A stretch of DNA of 64,000 bases, taken from the NCBI RefSeq assembly GCF_030209175.1, contig NZ_JARVSM010000001.1:1488001-1552000 (forward strand). The letters run 5' to 3'. The notes under the pieces were generated by a model. The model was given only the letters and a program-made list of their open reading frames with translations, was not told the origin of the DNA and did not search any database. How positions within the stretch are numbered: position 1 is the first letter of the stretch; each line of letters opens with the position of its first letter. This document shows positions 15,889 through 25,202 of this stretch, one piece after another. The stretch comes from Pseudomonas sp. efr-133-TYG-5. Its GTDB lineage: Bacteria; Pseudomonadota; Gammaproteobacteria; Pseudomonadales; Pseudomonadaceae. The position numbers were made by a program, and so were the translations under genes.

Positions 15889-18759
15889 TTAAACGTGGGG
15901 TTCGTCGTACAGCTTGGCGGCATTCTGTTTCGCCGCGTCGGCCATCATTCGCTGCATGTGCGGCATCAGATCCTGAGCCAGGGCCCGAGGATCTTTGACA
16001 TCCCCCTGCACCGTGACCGGCATGTTCAGCGAATACTGAAACTGCTGCTCAACCTTGGCCGGCTCGGGCTTTTCGGGTTTCTCCGGCGCCTTGGCCTGAA
16101 TCGCCTGCGCCGCCGACTGCAGAGGCGCCGTGACCGCCATCGAGCGCGCAACATCCCCCAGCACCGGCCCCTGCGGCGGTACGTTGGCCATCATCAGCGG
16201 TGTCGCCGAAAGCACCGGCTTGGGTTCTGGCTTGTCTGCTGGCTTATCATCTTCACCACCGAACAGCGCCTTGCCCAGGGAACCGCCCAGCGCGGCACCG
16301 CCCTGGCTGCCGAGGTAGGCCCCGATCAGACCGCCAACGGCCGTGCCAATGATCGGCACCACCGAACCAATGGCCGCCCCGGCAGCGGCGCCGGCCATGG
16401 TGCCTGCCAGGTTGCCCGCCGCAGCGCCGTAGCCTTCGGCCTTCTCGTCTTTGGTCTTGGCGTTCTCGAAGACCTCATAGGCCATCGCGCCCGATTCCAG
16501 CAGCGTGCCGCCGGGGATCATCTTGGCGACCTTGCCGACCTTGCCAACGGCCTCAACGACGCCGCCCAGCTTGGCCATCGCCGCGCCTGGGACGGCCGGC
16601 ACCGGTGGCACCGGGGGACGCGGTATGGGCACGGGAGGCCGAGGCACCGGCGGTGCTGGGGGACGCGGCACCGGCGCGGGTGCCCGTGGCACAGGCGCCG
16701 CCGATCGTGGCATTGGCACCGGCGGACGCGAGCCCCCCGGCCGAGGCAGCGGCCGGCGCCGGGAAACGCGCCGGGATCCGCGACCGCGCCGGCGCGTTTC
16801 GCCTGGGCCATCCATACCACCGCCGCCGCCCATGGCGCCGGCATTGACGACAAACACCTTCCTGACGCCGTCGAAGTCACCGCCTGCAGAATCTTCGCCG
16901 CCACCGGTGGCCACGTCCTTCGCCAGGGCAATGGCCTTGAGGCCCGTGGACACAATGCCCAGCTTGCCAGGCTTCTTGTCGCCGCCCTCGCCCCCTTCGT
17001 CCGTACCCTCCTGCGGGTCGCCCTTGAACGCCTTGAACGCCTTCAACCCGTTCTCGACCAGCGACAGCGCCTTACCCGTCTTGCCCCTGGGCTCGCCACC
17101 CGCCCCGTCCTTGGCGTTGGTCACAAAGACCTTTTGCACCTCGCCGGCCTTGCCGCCGCCCAACGTTCCGCGCGCCAGATTGAGCAGGCCTTTGCCGATC
17201 TTGAACGTGCTGACAATGCTTTTCAGGGCGACCAGACCGCCCCCGACCGCCGCAATGCCCGTGACCACCCCGGGCGCGCTGTCAGACAGCGAGGTGATGC
17301 CCTTGGTGACCTTGGTCAGCGTGTCGGCGACGGTGTCCGTCACCGGCCGCAGCGCATCCCCCACGCTTCGCATGGCGTCGTCCATCGACTGCGCCACCTC
17401 GGCCCATTTCTGCGAGGACGATTGACGCCGCTCAGCCAGGTTCTTGTCGAGGATGCCCGACGCTTCGCGTGAATCGTTTTTGAGCTGGCTGTACAACGCC
17501 TTGTTCTGCATGTAGGCCGACAGCGCCGCCTTGACCTGCATGTCGGCGAACAGGTCGCCGGTGCGCAAGGATTCCTCAAGCGAAGCCATCATGGCCTTGG
17601 CTTTCTCCGGATCAGACTCCTTGCTGATTTTGGCTGTCGCTTCGGCCATCGCGGCCGCGCGCTTCGGGTCAGTGGCCTGAATGTATTTCTGTGCCAACGC
17701 CATGCTGGTTTCAAGCGTCGAAAGGCCGTTTTGCAAACCGGTCTGCATCGACCCCTTGTAGTCAATGCCGGCCTTCTTGTAGGCCTGGACGGTGTCGGTC
17801 GAGCCAATCTTGCCCATCCAGTTTTTCAGGTTGTTGGCCGCTTCGTCCGAACTGCCGGCCTGTTTCATCTGCACCTGCAGCATGGCGCCCAGCTGGGTTA
17901 CCGCGTCCATGCCAGTAATGCCCAGGCTGCCCATGTTGGCCAGCAGCTCGGGGAACCACTTGGCCATATCGGACGCTTCGAAACTGCCTGCCTGCCCTTG
18001 GTAAGCGATCGCCTCAAGCGCCTGCTGCATCTGCTTGGCGTCGGTGATCTTGGCGTTTTGCCCCAGGGCATTAATCATCTTGGCCGTGTCGACGCCGCTG
18101 GAGCCTTGCCCCACGACGAACTTGGCCGCGACGGGCGCGTACTCCAGTGCCTTGCTCAAATCCATGCCGGCGCCGACCAGCTGATTGACCACGTCGGCCA
18201 CGTCGTTGCGTGCCATGCCCGTGTCGCGCGAGGTGTCGATGATCTTGCGCGTCATCTCCTGCTCTTGCGGCTGGTTGGCAATACCGGCCTTGATCGCGAT
18301 GTCACGCACGATCGCGCCAAAATCAGCGCTGACCTTTGTGGGCACCGCCATGGCCCCCACACCGACCACCGCCGCACCGACGGCGCCCTTCATGCCCTTG
18401 GTGCCGTCTTCGATTTGCTGCCGGCCTCGGGCCTTGAACTCGGCTTTATTGGCCGCCTGCCCCATCGATCGATAGGCCTGTTCCAGGCGCCCGACTGCAA
18501 CGCCCTGCTTTTTCAGGCTATCGAGGTTGGAATTCAACCGGCCCAACAATTTGGACGCGTCGGCCGCACCGCTGTCGTGCGCCTTCTTCCACTCGTCACG
18601 CAGACGGATGGTGTCGCCGATCGCACGCTGCAGCACGCGTGCCTTTTTGCCTTCTTCCTCAAGGCGCTTGATGCGCCCGGTTACGTCCTTAAACGCGGTG
18701 CCGACCGTCGAACTGACGGCGCCGCCGATCACCAGCCCGAGGGCGAGTTTGTTCGCCAT
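15889..18759 (-). CDS. phage tail tape measure protein
   Basis: This 956-aa protein is helical and Ala/Lys/Gln-rich, with the TP901-type core ('MANKLALGLVIGGAVSS' start, 'AVGAAVVGVGAMAVPTKVSADFGAIVRDIAIKAGI') and several glycine-rich hydrophobic stretches. It sets tail length and should pass into the host membrane on injection. Residues about 653-723 form a striking Pro/Arg low-complexity segment (repeated PVPRPP). It follows gpE/E' as in P2 gene T. Confidence 0.92.
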   Translation of the reverse strand: MANKLALGLVIGGAVSSTVGTAFKDVTGRIKRLEEEGKKARVLQRAIGDTIRLRDEWKKAHDSGAADASKLLGRLNSNLDSLKKQGVAVGRLEQAYRSMGQAANKAEFKARGRQQIEDGTKGMKGAVGAAVVGVGAMAVPTKVSADFGAIVRDIAIKAGIANQPQEQEMTRKIIDTSRDTGMARNDVADVVNQLVGAGMDLSKALEYAPVAAKFVVGQGSSGVDTAKMINALGQNAKITDAKQMQQALEAIAYQGQAGSFEASDMAKWFPELLANMGSLGITGMDAVTQLGAMLQVQMKQAGSSDEAANNLKNWMGKIGSTDTVQAYKKAGIDYKGSMQTGLQNGLSTLETSMALAQKYIQATDPKRAAAMAEATAKISKESDPEKAKAMMASLEESLRTGDLFADMQVKAALSAYMQNKALYSQLKNDSREASGILDKNLAERRQSSSQKWAEVAQSMDDAMRSVGDALRPVTDTVADTLTKVTKGITSLSDSAPGVVTGIAAVGGGLVALKSIVSTFKIGKGLLNLARGTLGGGKAGEVQKVFVTNAKDGAGGEPRGKTGKALSLVENGLKAFKAFKGDPQEGTDEGGEGGDKKPGKLGIVSTGLKAIALAKDVATGGGEDSAGGDFDGVRKVFVVNAGAMGGGGGMDGPGETRRRGRGSRRVSRRRPLPRPGGSRPPVPMPRSAAPVPRAPAPVPRPPAPPVPRPPVPIPRPPVPPVPAVPGAAMAKLGGVVEAVGKVGKVAKMIPGGTLLESGAMAYEVFENAKTKDEKAEGYGAAAGNLAGTMAGAAAGAAIGSVVPIIGTAVGGLIGAYLGSQGGAALGGSLGKALFGGEDDKPADKPEPKPVLSATPLMMANVPPQGPVLGDVARSMAVTAPLQSAAQAIQAKAPEKPEKPEPAKVEQQFQYSLNMPVTVQGDVKDPRALAQDLMPHMQRMMADAAKQNAAKLYDEPHV

Positions 18760-18797
18760 ATCATGGCCCCCATTTGCCCAGCATCACCGAGGGCGGC

Positions 18798-18926
18798 TCA
18801 GTCCGTGAGCCACCACACCATTTCCGCAAACGGCATTGCCTGGATCTCTGCGGCGGAAAATCCCGTTTCCGCCGCCAGTCGCTTCGCGGCCGCCTTGATA
18901 ACGCCGGGGTTAAACCCCGTCGTCAC
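18798..18926 (-). CDS. E'-type tail assembly protein, overlapping reading frame
   Basis: A 42-aa frame (GTG 18926 to stop 18798) overlaps the end of gpE in another phase and ends 'MPFAEMVWWLTD', a tail end typical of the P2 E' class. In P2-like phages E' is made as an E+E' fusion by ribosomal frameshifting. Here the sequence at the shift point is GAC GGG GTT TAA, so moving from E to E' needs a +1 (or -2) shift, perhaps on the GGGG run. Independent GTG initiation is the alternative. Confidence 0.65.
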   Translation of the reverse strand: MTTGFNPGVIKAAAKRLAAETGFSAAEIQAMPFAEMVWWLTD

Positions 18927-19509
18927 TGTCCAGGCGAAAATAGCCGGCCTGCAGGCGGTTGAAATCCACCAGCTTCAGGCCCTCCAGATCGGCAACAGGC
19001 GCCCCGGACAACGCAGAGAACAACACCAGCTCGCGCTGCTCGTCGTCGCCACCGGCTTCGCGGCTCGCTTCGCGCACGTCACGCACGGTCGGCGAGCGCA
19101 ATGCCAGCTTGTCGACTGTCACGCCGTTGATCGATGCGGGGCACGACAGCGTCACCAGGGCCTGATCCGTGGTGATCGACAGCCAGCACGGCGTCGAAGT
19201 CGAGTAGTCGGTATCCGGCACCAGATGCGAATAGGCGGCCTGCACGCGGCGATAGTCCGTCAGCTTGAGGGCTTCCAGATCCTTGAGCCCCACCTCGGCC
19301 AGTCCGGCGAACAGCATCAGCTCACGCTGCTCCTCGTCGCCATTGGCAGCGCGGTCAGCCGCGCGCACCTCACGCACGGACGGGGCGCGCAAGTTCAGCG
19401 TTTCCACCTCGATGCCGTTGGCTTGGCTCGGGCGCGTGAGGGCCAAGACAGCACCGGCCGCACTCAGAGAAAGCCAGGCTGGCAGTGTTTTATTGGTCAC
19501 TTGTTTCAT
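18910..19509 (-). CDS. tail assembly chaperone, P2 gpE-like, internally duplicated
   Basis: The 199 aa contain two copies of the tail assembly domain: 'NGIEVETLNLRAPSVREVR' to 'AAYSHLV' (about 32-98) and 'NGVTVDKLALRSPTVRDVR' to 'AGYFRLD' (about 127-193). P2 gpE has one copy in about 90 aa. The protein chaperones the tape measure during tail assembly. An E' frame overlaps the end. Confidence 0.85.
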   Translation of the reverse strand: MKQVTNKTLPAWLSLSAAGAVLALTRPSQANGIEVETLNLRAPSVREVRAADRAANGDEEQRELMLFAGLAEVGLKDLEALKLTDYRRVQAAYSHLVPDTDYSTSTPCWLSITTDQALVTLSCPASINGVTVDKLALRSPTVRDVREASREAGGDDEQRELVLFSALSGAPVADLEGLKLVDFNRLQAGYFRLDSDDGV

Positions 19510-19523
19510 CTGGTTCTATTCCC

Positions 19524-20027
19524 TTAGAGGCCGAGTGCGGCGCGCACTTCCAGCAGCTGGTCTTTGCCATCGATCACCTGAATGCCGGCGACCATGTCGA
19601 TTTCGTACATCAGGCGCCCGTCGATTTCGAGCTTGTAGTAAGAGACGGCAATGGCGTGCTTGATCTCGGCGGCGTCGCCGGCCTTCCAGTCGCCCAGTTC
19701 CACCTCTTTCAGGCGACCGCGCAAGGTGGCGACCACCGCCGTCACCGCGCCTTTCTGCCCCTTGAAGGCACCACGGAACACCGCGTTGAATGCCGTGCCA
19801 TCGGCCAAACCAAAATATTTCAGCGATTCGCGGCGCACGCCCTTGGTGACAAAGGACGCTTCCATTTTTTCCAGGCCCTGATCCATCTCGATCGAGCCCG
19901 CCATACCGCCCCCGCGATACTCGTCCGTCTTGGTGGTCAGCTTGGGCAGCGTGAGGCTCGGCACGTCGCCGGCGAAGTTCACGCCGTCAACAAAAAGATT
20001 GGTGTTGAATAAGGTTTGAGGAATCAT
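19524..20027 (-). CDS. major tail tube protein (P2 FII)
   Basis: This 167-aa protein has the FII-family start 'IPQTLFNTNLFVDG', 'SLTLPKLTTKTDEYRGGGM' and the central 'MEASFVTKGV'. It forms the inner tube of the contractile tail. It lies 13 bp after the sheath gene and is transcribed with it. Confidence 0.95.
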   Translation of the reverse strand: MIPQTLFNTNLFVDGVNFAGDVPSLTLPKLTTKTDEYRGGGMAGSIEMDQGLEKMEASFVTKGVRRESLKYFGLADGTAFNAVFRGAFKGQKGAVTAVVATLRGRLKEVELGDWKAGDAAEIKHAIAVSYYKLEIDGRLMYEIDMVAGIQVIDGKDQLLEVRAALGL

Positions 20028-20040
20028 TTGCTAGGCCTCC

Positions 20041-21207
20041 TTAGGCAGCTTCAAGTACTTCGGTCATCCATTGATCGGTGACTTCGAACAGGAAATTCGG
20101 GTTTTCTGCCGGCGGCACGTCGGTAAAGCGGATGCGCCAATACACCTTGCCCTGGGCGATCTGGCTGGCCGTGTTGAGTTCGGCATCCGGGAACACTTCG
20201 AAGTTGATGATTGCGCCCTGGGCTTTCAGGTCGCGCATGAACGCATCTAGGCCGTTGGTCACGTCACTGACATAGGTCTTCGTGATCGAGCGGTCGACGG
20301 CCCACTTGTGGCCGGCCTGCACGGCATCCATGAGGATGAACAGCGTGCGAACGCGGGTTACGAACGCCCATTTCGGGTCGCTCGACAGCGTGCGGTTGCC
20401 CCACAGGCGGTAACCGTCGTCGCGGATGATCGTGGCGATGTTGGCGTTATTGAGCAGGTTGGCCCGGCACGTATCGTCGCCGTCCAGGTACTCGACCGCA
20501 CGGGTGGTGCCGGTGATGCCGGCGAATTCCTTGTTCGAAGGCGAGGCCCAGAACCCGTATTCAGCATCCGTCCAGGCGAACAGGCCCGCCGCCCAGGCCG
20601 AGCCCGGGGCGTCGACGGTCTTGCTGGTGACGGTGTCCCAGTACTGCACGCCGGGGTCGACCATGAACAGGTTGCGACTGCCGAAGTTTTCGGCGTAGGC
20701 CATCGCGGCCTCGTCGGTGGTGCCCGGGCCATCGATGATGCCGATCGCGCGCAGCTTCTGCGCAATGCTGTCGAGCGCGGTGGCCACCGCCTGCTTGGCG
20801 GTATGACCCGGCGCGATCAGCAGTCGCGGCTGCGCGTTGTACAGGCTTTTGCCGTCGAGCAAGGCTTGCATACCGGTACGCTGACCCGAGGCCAGAACGC
20901 CGCCGATGATCGCCGAGGTCTGCAGCGCGGCGTCTTCCAGCTTGGGAACGCCGACCGCCACGATCACCGCCTTGGCTTTGACGTAGATAGCCTGGCAGGC
21001 CTTGGTGATCGCCGAGTCAGCGCCGAAGGCGGCGATCGCCTCGCGTTCGCTGGTGATCAATTTCAGCTCGCCGGCCTTGGCGGCACCGCCACCCAGCACG
21101 CCGGGGGTGAAGGTGTCGCACAGGCCGATGATTGCCGAGGACGGCAGCGAAATGGTGCGCGTACCCGTCTTGACCTCGGTGGTCGTAACGCCGTGGAAAA
21201 AACTCAT
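20041..21207 (-). CDS. tail sheath protein (P2 FI)
   Basis: This 388-aa protein is the contractile sheath: 'FHGVTTTEVKTGTRTISLPSSAIIGLCDTF' region at the N terminus and 'GNRTLSSDPKWAFVTRVRT' with 'QGKVYWRIRFTDVPPAENPNF' at the C terminus are sheath signatures. Its presence defines a myophage. Two terminator-like hairpins separate it from the fibre genes upstream. Confidence 0.95.
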   Translation of the reverse strand: MSFFHGVTTTEVKTGTRTISLPSSAIIGLCDTFTPGVLGGGAAKAGELKLITSEREAIAAFGADSAITKACQAIYVKAKAVIVAVGVPKLEDAALQTSAIIGGVLASGQRTGMQALLDGKSLYNAQPRLLIAPGHTAKQAVATALDSIAQKLRAIGIIDGPGTTDEAAMAYAENFGSRNLFMVDPGVQYWDTVTSKTVDAPGSAWAAGLFAWTDAEYGFWASPSNKEFAGITGTTRAVEYLDGDDTCRANLLNNANIATIIRDDGYRLWGNRTLSSDPKWAFVTRVRTLFILMDAVQAGHKWAVDRSITKTYVSDVTNGLDAFMRDLKAQGAIINFEVFPDAELNTASQIAQGKVYWRIRFTDVPPAENPNFLFEVTDQWMTEVLEAA

Positions 21208-21228
21208 AACTCTCGATCTCCAGAAACG

Positions 21229-21252
21229 AAAAAGCCCCGCATGAGCGAGGCT
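21229..21252 (-). terminator. terminator hairpin upstream of the sheath gene
   Basis: On the minus strand AGCCTCGC and GCGGGGCT form a stem (one U-G pair) followed by TTTTT. Confidence 0.65.
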
Positions 21253-21265
21253 GTGAGGGTGTTGG

Positions 21266-21280
21266 TGTTACGCGTAACGC
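21266..21280. repeat. GTTACGCGTAAC palindrome between two terminators
   Basis: The perfect palindrome CGTTACGCGTAACG-like element (TGTTACGCGTAACGC) lies between the hairpins at 21229 and 21284. Related elements occur at 14807, 25590 and 26840, all in the late tail genes. Confidence 0.5.
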
Positions 21281-21283
21281 AAT

Positions 21284-21312
21284 GAAAAACGCCCCGTCAG
21301 TGCGAGGCGTTC
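21284..21312 (-). terminator. terminator hairpin after the fibre assembly gene
   Basis: On the minus strand AACGCCTCG and CGGGGCGTT form a stem followed by TTT. It could limit read-through from the fibre genes into sheath and tube genes. Confidence 0.65.
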
Positions 21313-21835
21313 AGGTGATTTGCGCGGCCAGCCAGTCCGGCGCCGGCGGCCGGTGCTCAAGGAATGGAAATTCGCCATTCTCCGGCCAGTTGCGCAGCGC
21401 CCGGCGGTAACGCTGCAGCTCGGTGTACTGGTCGGTGGTCAGGGTGGTGGCGGCGCCGTCCTCCAGCTCGTCACGGTGACGCGAAACCATTTGGTCGGTG
21501 GCCAGAAGCTCACCGTCACGCCATTTGCGCTCGAGTTCTGCCAACTGCTCAACCGTCGGCGGCGGCGGGTCAGTCAGCATCGGGTAACCGTCAGCATCGG
21601 CCGCAATGACCTTGCCCACAGATTGGCCATCGAGCAGGGCCTGGTACTGGTCAACCTCGATCAGTCTGGCCCCCTTCGGAATGACGCAATTCGGGTTATC
21701 CACCAGCACCATGGGCGGCTCGCCGGGGTCATCCTCGCCCAGGCTCCAATCAGGGTCTGGAATCAGCATTTGGCGCGCCCCGTGAAAACTCTCGTCGTAG
21801 AACGCACACGGGTTATCGTGAAAAAAAAGTGCCAT
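21311..21835 (-). CDS. tail fibre assembly chaperone
   Basis: This 174-aa protein ends with the Tfa-type C terminus ('YTELQRYRRALRNWPE', 'FPFLEHRPPAPDWL'). The N-terminal half ('MALFFHDNPCAFYDESFHG', 'VPKG'-like 'VIPKGARLIEVD') matches DUF4376/Tfa fibre-assembly proteins. It follows the tail fibre gene by 13 bp and should help fold or trimerise it. Confidence 0.85.
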   Translation of the reverse strand: MALFFHDNPCAFYDESFHGARQMLIPDPDWSLGEDDPGEPPMVLVDNPNCVIPKGARLIEVDQYQALLDGQSVGKVIAADADGYPMLTDPPPPTVEQLAELERKWRDGELLATDQMVSRHRDELEDGAATTLTTDQYTELQRYRRALRNWPENGEFPFLEHRPPAPDWLAAQIT

Positions 21836-21848
21836 TGTTGCCCCTTAA

Positions 21849-24599
21849 TTAGTAACCGAGAGCACGCCAGTACACCGGCGCGCCCGCTACGTTTGCCCGA
21901 CCGACGAACCCGTTCAGGTTCGAGTTATTGTCAAGCCACGCCTCGGCACCGCTGGCCGTCGGCGCGATTGGCGTCGCCTGTACCGACAGCACACCGCCCG
22001 TGAAGGTCAGCGGGAAGAGCACCGAGACAGGGGCGCCCGCCGTGGACGAACTCATCCATATACCCCACTGTTCAATCACCCCGCCACTGGTTCGCTTGTA
22101 GCCATTAACGGCTCGGGATTGCGCGTGGCTGCCCACCCCGACCACCAGCCAGAGCCCGGCGTATTTGGTGATAGAGATTTCGTCGCAATACTCCAGAACG
22201 AAGTTTGTAGCCGTGCCGGAAATGTTGAAGGCACCGATAAAACAGTCACCCGCCGGCGAGGTGAAGGTGACGCGGCCGACGCCAAGGTTCACAAAGCGGA
22301 TGGACGCGCCATCCCCGACTGCAGAGAGCGCCGGCATCGTCAAGGAGATGTTTGCGCTCGAAGAGGTCACAAACTCGCAACCCAGGTCTGCCGTGGTCAA
22401 CGAGCGGCTGGAGGTGATGGACGTCGAGGATCGTTTGTTGCCGATCGCCCGTTGTACAAACTCGGTCGTCGCCAGCAACTTGCTGTTGTCGAACTGAGCC
22501 GGCGTTGAGCCGAACACCTGCGAATATTGAAGCTGTGCCGAACCCGAGGCCCACCAGCTGCCGGCGCCGCTGCAGGTCAGTTCCAGCGTGGCACCGGGCT
22601 GCATGGTGATCGCGGTAATCGGCGCAATACTGCCCGGGTAGATGCTATCCGTCCCCGCACACACCACCGTAACCACGCCGCCGCTGACGTTGCGAAAGTG
22701 AATCGCCCCGCCCGGGGCGACCGTATTTGCAGCGGGCAGCGTGACCGTAAACGTGCCACTGGTAGATACCAGGGTGCCGAGCGCCGCCGCCGTCAACACG
22801 GTGTTCGACACCAGAAAGGTGAACCCGCGATAGCTCCCGCTTGCCCGTTGCACGAACTCGGTCGTCGCCAGCAACTTGCTGCTGTCGAACTGCGGCGGCG
22901 TCTGCCAATTCGCGCCGGCCATGACAGCCGCATATTTCAGCGATACAGACCCGCCGATCAGATGCCAGAGCGTACCGATGCGCACGAATACCGCGGTATC
23001 ACCCTGAGCCAGGGCAATATTGCCCGGCGCACCGACGGCGCCAACGGTGTCGCCGACCGCCGCCGTGGCGGTGACCGTGCCTTGCACGCAAAAGATCGTC
23101 ACCGTGCAGCCATTGGTGAGCCCGGGCCCGGTGGGCAGGGTTGCTGTCAGGGCTGCACCAGGGCTGCCGAAGGCCGCCACGCGGCCGACATCCGCAAGCG
23201 TCAGCACGGACGACACGGCGTAGTTGATGTACCCGCCGTACTCCACACCCGAGCGCTTTACAAACTCGGTCGTCGCCAACGCCTTGCTGACGTCGAACTG
23301 CGCCTGCGTCGTCCAGTTCTGCCCGGACATCACCCCCGCGTATTTGAGTGCAGCCGTTCCGCCGATCAAGCGCCACAGGGTGCCGATGCGGATAAACTCG
23401 GCGCTGTCACCCTGAGTCAGCGAAATGTTGCCGATGAAGTTCACCGCATCGACGATCTCCCCCGCGCCTGCGGTGACCGTGAGCGTCCCCATACCGCAGA
23501 GAATGCTCACCGTCGCACCGCGAGGAATATTGCCCCCGGTGGGCAGGGTCGCCACGGCGGCGCCGGCCGTTGCAAAAGCCGCCACCTTGCCGACATCGGC
23601 CACTGTCAACACCGCCGAGGCGGAATAGTTGGTGTAGTCCCCGTACTCGACCCCGACGCGTTTCATGAACGCCGAGTTGACCAGCAGCTGCGAGTTATCG
23701 AACTGGCCCGGCGTGTTCGCCGTGGGACTGATCAGCGCGGGCGAGTTGATCGGCGCGAAGCCTTGGGTCACGTTCTGGAACGTCAGCGCCGTGGTGCCCA
23801 GGACAATCGCGCCATCCGTGACCAGCTGCCAGCGCGTGTCGGCCAACGTCACGCCCTGCTCGACCGAGACGATCAGTGCCGAGGTCACCTCGGCATTGCT
23901 ATCAGCATCAGGCGCGCGCTTCCAGGCTGATGCCGAAGCCACCCAAAGGCCATTGTCCTTGGCCAGGGTCTGATTTTTGACCAGCACCCGGTCACCCTCG
24001 ACCAGCGCCGTGCCGTCGATCGCCTGGAGCCCGGACAACACGATGTTGGCCATGGTCGCCAGTCGCACCGATTGCTTACTGTCGAGTTTGTAGAGTTCTT
24101 CCTGAATTCGGTTGTCGACGTATTCACGGGTCGCCAGCACCACCGCCGGGTCAATCTTGAGATTGATATTGCCGGTGCTGGAGACGATCAGGTTCATTCG
24201 CACGACCTGCGTGCGGCCCGAACCTTGAGACAAGACTGGCTTGAAACTCGGCGCACAGTTGGCCACCGCCACCAGATCCCCGTCGGCGTCGTACAAGCCG
24301 AGTTCGCGAATCCAGTACCCACCTTCATCTGCCGGAATCACCTGCTCGGCGATAATCACCGCCGGGTTGATCGGGTCGACCTTAAGCTGATTCAGGGGCT
24401 TACGCCGCCACTCGTTGAGCAATTTGGTCTGAGTGGCCGATGGGATCGGGTTAGGAGGCTCAACCAACCCTCCGGGATTGGCATCGCCAACGCCCATTTC
24501 GGTAATTTTCCAGGCAATGCCGAGCGCGTCGGCGTTCGCCTGCTTGGCCATCCCCACGTTGGTAAGGATCGCGTAGAACTGCGAGTTCGCATCAATCAT
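21849..24599 (-). CDS. tail fibre protein with four internal repeats
   Basis: This 916-aa protein starts with the phage tail-collar fibre domain ('FYAILTNVGMAKQANADALG', 'GGYWIRELGLYDADGDLVAV', 1-170). Four repeats of about 125 aa follow, each opening with 'QFDxSKLLATTEFVxR' or a variant (from about 296, 426, 556 and 687). The last 90 residues ('VNGYKRTSGGVIEQWGIW' to 'PVYWRALGY') form a gp53-like receptor tip. It should decide host binding. Confidence 0.92.
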   Translation of the reverse strand: MIDANSQFYAILTNVGMAKQANADALGIAWKITEMGVGDANPGGLVEPPNPIPSATQTKLLNEWRRKPLNQLKVDPINPAVIIAEQVIPADEGGYWIRELGLYDADGDLVAVANCAPSFKPVLSQGSGRTQVVRMNLIVSSTGNINLKIDPAVVLATREYVDNRIQEELYKLDSKQSVRLATMANIVLSGLQAIDGTALVEGDRVLVKNQTLAKDNGLWVASASAWKRAPDADSNAEVTSALIVSVEQGVTLADTRWQLVTDGAIVLGTTALTFQNVTQGFAPINSPALISPTANTPGQFDNSQLLVNSAFMKRVGVEYGDYTNYSASAVLTVADVGKVAAFATAGAAVATLPTGGNIPRGATVSILCGMGTLTVTAGAGEIVDAVNFIGNISLTQGDSAEFIRIGTLWRLIGGTAALKYAGVMSGQNWTTQAQFDVSKALATTEFVKRSGVEYGGYINYAVSSVLTLADVGRVAAFGSPGAALTATLPTGPGLTNGCTVTIFCVQGTVTATAAVGDTVGAVGAPGNIALAQGDTAVFVRIGTLWHLIGGSVSLKYAAVMAGANWQTPPQFDSSKLLATTEFVQRASGSYRGFTFLVSNTVLTAAALGTLVSTSGTFTVTLPAANTVAPGGAIHFRNVSGGVVTVVCAGTDSIYPGSIAPITAITMQPGATLELTCSGAGSWWASGSAQLQYSQVFGSTPAQFDNSKLLATTEFVQRAIGNKRSSTSITSSRSLTTADLGCEFVTSSSANISLTMPALSAVGDGASIRFVNLGVGRVTFTSPAGDCFIGAFNISGTATNFVLEYCDEISITKYAGLWLVVGVGSHAQSRAVNGYKRTSGGVIEQWGIWMSSSTAGAPVSVLFPLTFTGGVLSVQATPIAPTASGAEAWLDNNSNLNGFVGRANVAGAPVYWRALGY

Positions 24600-25201
24600 G
24601 AATAAACGTCCAGGGTATCTATGGAATGTTCGCGACCGGTTACGCCAAAGCTGCCGGTGACCTCGATGTCGCGCATCACAGGCGGGTAAACGTCGATTTC
24701 GTCGCCGTCGTACACCGATACGGCAATGTTCAAATTGCCTTGGGTTTCCAGGCTGATGGCCAGCCCGGTCAGGTGCCGGGAGACGGGCTTGGCGTCGTCG
24801 ATCAGGCGTTCAAGCTCCTGATACATTTCCTCGGTGATGCCGGTATCGAGCACGCCAACTTTCAACGCGAACGTGCCTGGCACGCCCTGGGGCACCGCGT
24901 TGAACCACTCGACTATCTCGATCAGATAGCCCAGCGGCTCGACCACACGGCGCAGCGCGCCGATCGTGCCCTTGTGCTTGTGAATGTAGAACGAGGCCTT
25001 GATGGCCGCGCGCTTGGCGGCCTCCGGCCATCGATAGTCCCAGCGATCCACCGACCACGCCCACGCCAGATGCGGCAGCAGGTGCACCGGGCAGGTGTCG
25101 GCGTTGTACAGATCACGCAGCGGAACAATCGTTTTTTCGAAGAATGCGGCCTCCATGGCCCGTTCCAGCTGCGTGCTGTTGAGTGGCAATAGACTTTTCA
25201 T
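24596..25201 (-). CDS. P2 gpI-like baseplate wedge protein
   Basis: This 201-aa protein has the tail protein I signature 'HLLPHLAWAWSVDRWDYRWPE' and 'IHKHKGTIGALRRVVEPLGY'. It forms part of the baseplate wedge. It overlaps the fibre gene by 4 bp and follows gpJ, the P2 order. Confidence 0.94.
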   Translation of the reverse strand: MKSLLPLNSTQLERAMEAAFFEKTIVPLRDLYNADTCPVHLLPHLAWAWSVDRWDYRWPEAAKRAAIKASFYIHKHKGTIGALRRVVEPLGYLIEIVEWFNAVPQGVPGTFALKVGVLDTGITEEMYQELERLIDDAKPVSRHLTGLAISLETQGNLNIAVSVYDGDEIDVYPPVMRDIEVTGSFGVTGREHSIDTLDVYS

Positions 25202-25202
25202 A

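Noticed and set aside
15856..17472. 538-codon plus-strand frame opposite the tape measure gene
   Set aside because: Antisense of a strongly supported tail gene; His/Arg-rich translation typical of GC-rich shadows.
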